Below, piece by piece: positions 14,992 to 20,611 of a stretch of DNA of 20,611 nt (position 1 is the stretch's first letter; each line of letters starts with the position of its first letter). Both the position numbers and the translations under genes were made by a program. The notes below the pieces were generated by a model, which had not been told where the DNA came from, did no database searches, and saw only the letters and a program-made list of their open reading frames with translations. Source of the stretch: Actinomycetota bacterium (GTDB taxonomy: Bacteria; Actinomycetota; Acidimicrobiia; Acidimicrobiales; Ilumatobacteraceae); contig WLKU01000009.1 in the NCBI GenBank assembly GCA_009701105.1, positions 1-20,611 of the forward strand. The letters run 5' to 3'.

Positions 14992-15602
14992 GCCGCCTCA
15001 ATGAAGCAAACATCAAGACAGCGCTCGAAATTATTGCTCGTTATCCACGACCAAAGTCTGCACTTATTCCGCTGTTGCATCTTGCGCAAGAACAAAGTGG
15101 TTATGTCACGCGTGAGGCGATGGTCCACCTGGGTGAACTTGTCGGTGTTACTTCGGCCGAAGTGTATGGAACTGCAACCTTTTACGAGATGTTTCGCTTT
15201 GAGCCAGTTGGCAAATACCTCGTCAACATTTGCGGCACCATGTCGTGTGCGCTCATGGGCGCTGGCGACTTGATGCATCACGCAGAACACAAGTTGGGTG
15301 TCAAAGCTGGCGGCACAACTGCTGATGGTATGTTCACGCTCGCTCATGCAGAGTGTCAGGCCGCATGCACCGAGGCTCCAACGCTGCAAGTCAATTACCG
15401 TTTTCGTTACAAGGTCACCAATGGCGACTTCGACACATTGATTGACGATCTCAAAAGTGGCAAGTTGTCAGACGAGATTCCTGCGCACGGAGTTGTTGCA
15501 CGAATTCGCCAGCGCATTCCCGCCGATCGCGGCGTTGGTGCAATTGCACCAGAACTCGTAACCGAGAATCCTGTATGGATGGATGGCAAGGCAGCGTTAT
15601 GA
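14988..15602 (+). CDS. nuoE: NADH-quinone oxidoreductase subunit E
   Basis: This is the 24-kDa-type subunit carrying the 2Fe-2S cluster N1a beside NuoF. It has 204 residues with an N-terminal helical part (IIARYPRPKSALIPLLHLAQEQ is typical in type) and a thioredoxin-like domain. Ligands are Cys82 and Cys87 (CGTMSC) and Cys123 and Cys127 (CQAAC). A C-terminal extension of about 50 residues ends in MDGKAAL. The gene overlaps both neighbours by ATGA, fitting coupled synthesis with nuoF. Confidence 0.95.
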   Translation: MSRLNEANIKTALEIIARYPRPKSALIPLLHLAQEQSGYVTREAMVHLGELVGVTSAEVYGTATFYEMFRFEPVGKYLVNICGTMSCALMGAGDLMHHAEHKLGVKAGGTTADGMFTLAHAECQAACTEAPTLQVNYRFRYKVTNGDFDTLIDDLKSGKLSDEIPAHGVVARIRQRIPADRGVGAIAPELVTENPVWMDGKAAL

Positions 15603-17017
15603 CAACTGCAATCAGGTATCCACACGCGACAGGTTTTGTTGCAGGCGACAGGCCAAAGATCGTGACGTCGCGTTTCGAGCATGCCGACTCGTTTACTCTC
15701 GAACGCTTTTTGTCCACAGGTGGTTATGCCGGTTTGCGCAAGGCTCTTGGTCGCGCGGCTACCGATGTACATGAAGAAGTGAAGAGTGCAACCGTGCTTG
15801 GTCGCGGTGGCGCTGGTTTTCCCGCTGGCACAAAGTGGGGCCTTACCCCACAACAAGTGTTTCCAAAATATTTGGTTGTTAACGGAGATGAGAGCGAGCC
15901 TGGCACATACAAGGATCGCTTGCTCATGGAGCGCGATCCGCACCAACTCATCGAAGGTTGTCTCATCGCTTGTTATGCAGCTGGTTTGTCGCAGTGCTTC
16001 TTGTACATTCGCGGCGAGATGGCGCTTGCACAAGAGCGTGTTGCGGCCGCACTCAACGAGGCATACGCGGCTGGTTATGTTGGCAAAAATATTTTGGGTT
16101 CCAAGTTTTCGGTCGACATCGTGTTGCACTGGGGTGCTGGTGCATATGTTGTTGGCGAAGAGACTGCATTGATCGAGAGCCTCGAAGGCAACCGTGGCAT
16201 GCCACGACTCAAGCCACCATTTTTCCCAGCAGCAAATGGTCTGTATGGTCAGCCAACAATCGTTAACAACGTCGAGACGCTTGCCAACTTGCCGTGGTTG
16301 ATGGTCAACGGCTCCGAGGCGTACACCGCCATTGGCACCAAGACTTCACCTGGTACGCGCATGGTTGCAGTGTCAGGGCACGTCAAAAATCCTGGAGTGT
16401 TCGAAATCATCAATGGCACGACAACATTTAGAGATCTGTTGTACGGAGCCGAATTTTGTGGCGGTATTCGTAACGACAACGAACTCAAAGCGTTCGTTCC
16501 TGGTGGCGGTTCGGCACCTTGGTTTACGGCCGATCAACTCGACTTGCCATTTGAGGCAAGCCAGGTTGGGCCTGCAGGTTCAATGCTTGGCTCTGGCGCA
16601 ATCATGGTGATGGATTCCACCACAGACATTCCTGCTGCAGCACTCACGCTCACTCATTTTTATGCACATGAATCGTGTGGCAAATGCACACCGTGTCGCG
16701 AAGGTGGCACGTGGCTTGAGCGCATCCTCACCCGCATTGTTGACGGCACGGGCACAGAGGCCGACTTGCAACAAATTCTTGAAGTCGGGGCAATGATCTG
16801 CCCAGGAGACTTCCCGCACGCATCCAATGAAAAATTAGGATTGGCTGCTGTGCCATTCCCTTACAAGATGACAACAATTTGCTTCGTTGGGCCGTCTGCA
16901 TTTGCTCCGCTGCACTCTGCAATCACTTTGTTCCGCAGCGAATTTGAAGCTCGTTTGGTTAAGCGCATCTCAATTCCTGTGACCGCGGTTTCAACTCCAT
17001 CAGCGGTGTCGGCATAG
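15599..17017 (+). CDS. nuoF: NADH-quinone oxidoreductase subunit F
   Basis: This is the NADH- and FMN-binding subunit of complex I with cluster N3. It has 472 residues from ATG 15599, which gives the ATGA overlap with nuoE; ATG 15575 would add eight residues inside nuoE. The FMN/NADH sites are GRGGAGFPAGTKWG and GAYVVGEETALIESLEG. N3 ligands are Cys360, Cys363 and Cys366 (SCGKCTPCREG) and a fourth Cys. That fourth residue is probably Cys428 in TTICFVGPSAFAP, whose context matches the family's TICALGD...P segment, but Cys401 (MICPGD) also lies in this stretch. The spacing from Cys366 is 35 or 62 residues, whereas 41 is normal, so there is a local insertion here. Confidence 0.95.
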   Translation: MTTAIRYPHATGFVAGDRPKIVTSRFEHADSFTLERFLSTGGYAGLRKALGRAATDVHEEVKSATVLGRGGAGFPAGTKWGLTPQQVFPKYLVVNGDESEPGTYKDRLLMERDPHQLIEGCLIACYAAGLSQCFLYIRGEMALAQERVAAALNEAYAAGYVGKNILGSKFSVDIVLHWGAGAYVVGEETALIESLEGNRGMPRLKPPFFPAANGLYGQPTIVNNVETLANLPWLMVNGSEAYTAIGTKTSPGTRMVAVSGHVKNPGVFEIINGTTTFRDLLYGAEFCGGIRNDNELKAFVPGGGSAPWFTADQLDLPFEASQVGPAGSMLGSGAIMVMDSTTDIPAAALTLTHFYAHESCGKCTPCREGGTWLERILTRIVDGTGTEADLQQILEVGAMICPGDFPHASNEKLGLAAVPFPYKMTTICFVGPSAFAPLHSAITLFRSEFEARLVKRISIPVTAVSTPSAVSA

Positions 17018-17019
17018 TC

Positions 17020-19404
17020 ATGACAACTCTCGACTCAAGTGATACGACGCCAGAAGTAGTTGTCGATCCAAACGCGGTCAGCGTCACCATCAACGGCAAA
17101 GTCGTTGCTGCACGCAAAGGCGAGATGATCATTGCGGCTGCAGATCGCACAGATGATTTCATTCCACGCTTCTGTTATCACCCGCGCATGGAACCGGTGG
17201 GCATGTGCCGGCAGTGTCTCGTTGAAGTTGTTGGTCCACGAGGCCCGATGATGGTGGTGTCGTGCATGACACCAGTTGCAGATGGTCAAGTGGTCAATAC
17301 TGCAACTGAAGGCGTCAAAAAAGCCCAAGAAGGCATGCTCGAATTGCTGCTCGCAAATCATCCGCTCGATTGCCCTGTGTGTGACAAGGGTGGCGAATGC
17401 CCGTTGCAAGACCAAGCATTTAGTCATGGTCCTGGTGAAAGCCGCTTTGTTGAAGAGAAGCGACATTACGAGAAGCCAATTGCTATTAGCGAGAATGTGT
17501 ATCTCGATCGCGAACGTTGCATCTTGTGTGATCGTTGCACGCGCTTTGCCGACGAAGTTGCTGGCGATGCGTTGATTTCGTTTACGAGTCGTGGAAACAA
17601 CACACAAGTAATGACATTTCCTGACGAGCCGTTCAGCTCGTACTTCTCGGGCAACACTGTGCAAATTTGTCCAGTTGGTGCGCTCACTGCAAAGCCTTAC
17701 CGTTTTAAGGCTCGCCCATGGGACATCGAGCATGTTGAGAGCACTTGCACAACATGTTCGGTCGGTTGTCGCACGGTTGTGCAGAGCAGCCGCGACGAGT
17801 TGGTGCGGTATCAGGGTGTCGACAGCCAGCCTGTCAACTGGGGTTGGTTGTGCGACAAGGGCCGTTTCAACTTTGAGTCAATCAACTCAAAGGATCGCCT
17901 CACGACACCGTTGATCAAGGACGCGAGTGGAAACTTGAGCGCAACGAGTTGGTCGGTCGCTATCGATTCGGCTGCTCGCATGGTGCGCACAGCGCTTACC
18001 GTCAGCCCGCAGTCGGTTGCAATTATTGGCGGAGCACGCGGCACCAACGAAGATGCATTTGCGTGGGCGCAACTTGCCAATGCACTGGGTGTCGACTCGC
18101 GCGATTCACAACTCGCAGACGGACTTCCACCACAAGTGTTCTCGTTGCCTCAAGCAACAATTGCCGACATCGATACGGCAAAGACAATTATTTTGCTCGC
18201 CCCAGACTTAAAAGAAGAGTTGCCAGTGTTGTACCTACGTGTCCGCCATGCGGCCGAGAAGCGCACTGGTCGCGTTGTTGAAGTGTCACCCCGTGCAACA
18301 GGATTGGCTGGCAAGGCGTGGAAGAAAGTTCATGTCGAGCCTGGCAAGACAGCAGCAGCATTGCGCGCACTTGCTTCCGATGCATCATTTACTGCGCAGC
18401 TTGCAAGTGGTTCAGTGGTGGTCATCGTTGGTCGCATCAACTTGGCTGAGTCTGAAGAGTCTGTCATTCATGCGCTTGCCGAAGTGCTGCACATGGCACC
18501 ACAAGCCACGGTGCTACCGGTGTTGCGTCGCGGCAATGTTCGTGGCTCAATCACTGCAGGACTCACGCCACGCAATGGTGGCAAGTCCACTGCCGAAATT
18601 CTTGAGGCAGCCGCAGCGGGCAAGATCGAATGTTTGATTCTGCTCGGCGCCGATCCACTCTCCGATGTTCCTGATGCCGACTTGGCTCGCCGTGGTATTT
18701 CTGGTGCGCGCAACATCATCGCGATCGACACCTTTATTACACAGTCGTCAGCACTTGCCGACATTGTTTTGCCAGCAGCTGCGTATGGCGAAAAAGAAGG
18801 CACCACCACAAACCTCGAAGGTCGCATCAGTAATGTCGCGCAGTCGATCACACCAGTTGGCACCTCGCGTCCAGACTGGATGATCGCAGTTGAGCTGGGC
18901 ACAGCAACATCACACGATTTGGGTTTTGCTTCGTATAGCGAAGTTCATGCAGCAATGATTTCGGGAGTAAATGAATTTGCACCTGCTGTTGATGCCCACG
19001 CAGTGGAGCACGACGGAGTGATCGTTGCGCATCCAACTCCAGTAATACTCACACGCGCCGACGGTGCAAGCAATGAGCGCAATTCGTACGACTATCGCGC
19101 TGTTGTATCGCGCAAGTTGTACGACAATGCAATCGGCACAGCCAAGAGCCCATCGCTTGCAACACTCGGCGTAGCCTCGGCAATAATTGTCAATCCGCTC
19201 GACGTGCCGCGCATTGGTGCGCAAGTAGGCGAGTCGGTGCGCGTCACTTCGCTGCGCGGCACAATCGTTATGCCGTTGCAAGAGTCTGTCGACGTGTTGC
19301 GTGGCACCGCATGGCTGCCGATCAATTTGGGCGGTTCCGATGTGCGCGAGTTGTTAGACGTCTCCAAAGACGTCATTGATCTCAAGATCGAGAAGATGTC
19401 GTGA
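17020..19404 (+). CDS. nuoG: NADH-quinone oxidoreductase subunit G
   Basis: This is the large iron-sulfur subunit of complex I, 794 residues, starting 3 bases after nuoF. An N-terminal ferredoxin domain holds a 2Fe-2S cluster (Cys52, Cys63, Cys66, Cys82). Cluster N5 is His114, Cys118, Cys121 and Cys127 (HPLDCPVC...GEC). N4 is Cys167, Cys170, Cys173 and Cys217 (CILCDRC, ICPVG). The off-path cluster N7 is present, with Cys243, Cys246, Cys250 and Cys278 (CTTCSVGC ... WLCDKG), as in Thermus, E. coli and other actinobacteria. Residues from about 280 form a molybdopterin-oxidoreductase-like domain that has lost its cofactor role in this family. The C-terminal part from about 700 (PLDVPRIGAQVGESVRVTS) is the beta-barrel domain. 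Confidence 0.96.
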   Translation: MTTLDSSDTTPEVVVDPNAVSVTINGKVVAARKGEMIIAAADRTDDFIPRFCYHPRMEPVGMCRQCLVEVVGPRGPMMVVSCMTPVADGQVVNTATEGVKKAQEGMLELLLANHPLDCPVCDKGGECPLQDQAFSHGPGESRFVEEKRHYEKPIAISENVYLDRERCILCDRCTRFADEVAGDALISFTSRGNNTQVMTFPDEPFSSYFSGNTVQICPVGALTAKPYRFKARPWDIEHVESTCTTCSVGCRTVVQSSRDELVRYQGVDSQPVNWGWLCDKGRFNFESINSKDRLTTPLIKDASGNLSATSWSVAIDSAARMVRTALTVSPQSVAIIGGARGTNEDAFAWAQLANALGVDSRDSQLADGLPPQVFSLPQATIADIDTAKTIILLAPDLKEELPVLYLRVRHAAEKRTGRVVEVSPRATGLAGKAWKKVHVEPGKTAAALRALASDASFTAQLASGSVVVIVGRINLAESEESVIHALAEVLHMAPQATVLPVLRRGNVRGSITAGLTPRNGGKSTAEILEAAAAGKIECLILLGADPLSDVPDADLARRGISGARNIIAIDTFITQSSALADIVLPAAAYGEKEGTTTNLEGRISNVAQSITPVGTSRPDWMIAVELGTATSHDLGFASYSEVHAAMISGVNEFAPAVDAHAVEHDGVIVAHPTPVILTRADGASNERNSYDYRAVVSRKLYDNAIGTAKSPSLATLGVASAIIVNPLDVPRIGAQVGESVRVTSLRGTIVMPLQESVDVLRGTAWLPINLGGSDVRELLDVSKDVIDLKIEKMS

Positions 19405-20611
19405 GCAATTTGTTTGCAATTGACCCGATGCTCAATGGCGATTTGCTATGGACCCCGCTCATCATTGTGCTCCTCAAAGTGCTCGCTGTGTTTGTGACAG
19501 GCCTCGTGGCAACCATGTTGATGGTGTGGTTCGAGCGCAAAGTGATCTCGGGAATGCAAAACCGCATCGGTCCAAACAAGGCAGGCCCGTTCGGATTGCT
19601 GCAAACACTTGCCGACGGCATCAAGTTGTTCTTTAAAGAAGATCTCATTCCGGATCGTTCAGATCGGTTTGTATTTAAGCTCGCTCCGTTCTTGTCATTT
19701 GTTCCAGCATTCTTGTCGTTTGCAATTATTCCGCTCGGTGGCGACTTCCGCGATGGCAATAACGGCATGGTCACATGGTTCGGTAATACAACTCGCGTGC
19801 AACTTGCCGACCCACCTGTCGGCGTTTTGTTTGCGCTCGCAATCTCGGCCATTGCTGTTTACGGCATCATGTTGGCTGGCTGGTCGAGCGGTTCCAAATA
19901 CCCGCTACTCGGTTCGGTGCGTGCGTCGGCTCAGATGGTCAGTTATGAAGCAGCGCTGGGTCTTTCCCTCGGCACAGTTTTCTTGGTGACCGGCACACTT
20001 TCAACAAGCGGCATTGTTGCTGCTCAAAGCTCGATCGGCAACTGGAACGTAGTTGCTACAGGGGTCGTGCCATTCGCAATCTTCCTCATCGCAGCAACTG
20101 CCGAACTTAATCGCCCTCCATTCGACTTGGTGGAAGCCGAGCAAGAATTGGTCGGAGGTTTCAACACCGAGTATTCGAGCATCCGCTTTGCGTTGTTTTA
20201 TCTTGCAGAGTTCATGAACACCGTGACAATGAGTGCGCTGATCGTCACGCTGTTTTTTGGTGGCCCACAACCCATCTCGTTCCGCGGCACAGTTCTCGAT
20301 ATTCCGCTTGTTCCAAACGGCATTGAGGGCACTATCTGGTTGTTTGCCAAAGTGCTTGTGTTTCTCTATATATATGTCTGGCTGCGAGCCACGTTGCCAC
20401 GCTTCCGCTACGACCAGTTGATGGACTTGGGCTGGAAAGTGTTGATCCCTGCCTCGCTTGGCTGGTTTATGTTGATTGCAGCACAGCGCCTTGGTCGTGA
20501 CCAGGGTTGGAACACGTTGATCGTCACCACGGTTTCAGTGGCGATTCTCGGGGCCAGTTATGCGCTGTTGCAAGCGGCATTCAAAGTGAGTGCCAAGCAA
20601 CGCGAAGCCGA
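19401..20611 (+). CDS. nuoH: NADH-quinone oxidoreductase subunit H, 3' end beyond window
   Basis: This membrane subunit joins the peripheral arm of complex I to the proton-pumping arm and forms part of the quinone channel. The frame opens with GTG 19401, overlapping the nuoG stop (GTGA), and stays open to the window edge: 403 complete codons and two extra bases. Signature segments are FERKVISGMQNRIGPNKAGP, GLLQTLADGIKLFFKED, LGSVRASAQMVSYE, AELNRPPFDLVEAEQELV with the conserved acidic residues of the quinone chamber, and WLRATLPRFRYDQLMDLGWK. At least eight TM helices are visible. Essentially the whole conserved domain is present, so only a short C-terminal tail should be missing. Confidence 0.96.
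   Translation, partial: MSNLFAIDPMLNGDLLWTPLIIVLLKVLAVFVTGLVATMLMVWFERKVISGMQNRIGPNKAGPFGLLQTLADGIKLFFKEDLIPDRSDRFVFKLAPFLSFVPAFLSFAIIPLGGDFRDGNNGMVTWFGNTTRVQLADPPVGVLFALAISAIAVYGIMLAGWSSGSKYPLLGSVRASAQMVSYEAALGLSLGTVFLVTGTLSTSGIVAAQSSIGNWNVVATGVVPFAIFLIAATAELNRPPFDLVEAEQELVGGFNTEYSSIRFALFYLAEFMNTVTMSALIVTLFFGGPQPISFRGTVLDIPLVPNGIEGTIWLFAKVLVFLYIYVWLRATLPRFRYDQLMDLGWKVLIPASLGWFMLIAAQRLGRDQGWNTLIVTTVSVAILGASYALLQAAFKVSAKQREA

Noticed and set aside
16793..16882. Frameshift in the nuoF C-terminal region as the cause of the odd cysteine spacing
   Set aside because: The frame stays open with normal codon use, and the family-like segment TTICFVGPSAFAP...FRSEFE resumes in the same frame, so an in-frame insertion is the simpler reading.
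17035..17733. Minus-strand open frame of 232 codons opposite nuoG
   Set aside because: It covers the most conserved iron-sulfur part of nuoG and shows no recognisable protein features.

Overview
The window reads as a chromosomal segment of a moderate-GC actinobacterium, most likely of the Acidimicrobiia (Ilumatobacter-like or freshwater/marine relatives). This placement is inferred from the protein style, the extensive ATGA/TGATG gene overlaps, two candidate leaderless promoters of TANNNT type close to start codons, and the HemB metal-site variant. It was not tested by any search. No RNA genes, insertion sequences, CRISPR arrays or other mobile DNA are visible.

Region 1 (1-5153, + strand) is a haem/tetrapyrrole operon: hemA (5' end cut by the window edge), hemC, hemD, hemB and hemL. 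It covers glutamyl-tRNA to uroporphyrinogen III by the C5 pathway, although hemL is placed last. A small unrecognised exported or membrane-anchored protein follows (5174-5791). It converges on a minus-strand gene for a membrane-anchored monohaem cytochrome c (6667-5867).

Region 2 (6910-12097, + strand) encodes a quinol:cytochrome c oxidoreductase of unusual make-up. In order it holds an unknown 3-TM protein, a two-cluster 4Fe-4S ferredoxin-like protein, a cytochrome b6-type short cytochrome b, a subunit-IV-like second half of cytochrome b, a Rieske protein with two TM segments, a dihaem cytochrome c with two N-terminal TM segments, and an unknown 3-TM protein. The split cytochrome b, the 15-residue histidine spacing in helix D, the C-terminal ISGPL and a Cys at the haem c_i/c_n attachment position make it b6f/Bacillus-like. 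The canonical actinobacterial qcrCAB type has a single long cytochrome b.

Region 3 (12105-20611, + strand) is the start of a complex I operon, nuoA to nuoH, with nuoH running off the right edge. It follows the bc-type genes after 7 nt, so NADH dehydrogenase and the quinol oxidase module probably share one transcription unit. Haem synthesis, an electron-accepting cytochrome c, the bc/b6f-like complex and complex I together form a respiratory-chain locus.

The points most worth a second look are: the ferredoxin gene beside a cytochrome b with the haem c_i cysteine; loss of the PEWY glutamate in the subunit-IV-like protein; a short N-terminal motif (IPEHLLKR) shared by the monohaem cytochrome c and the subunit-IV-like protein; an insertion with an extra Cys near the N3 cluster of NuoF; and two conserved-looking but unrecognised membrane proteins flanking the bc genes.
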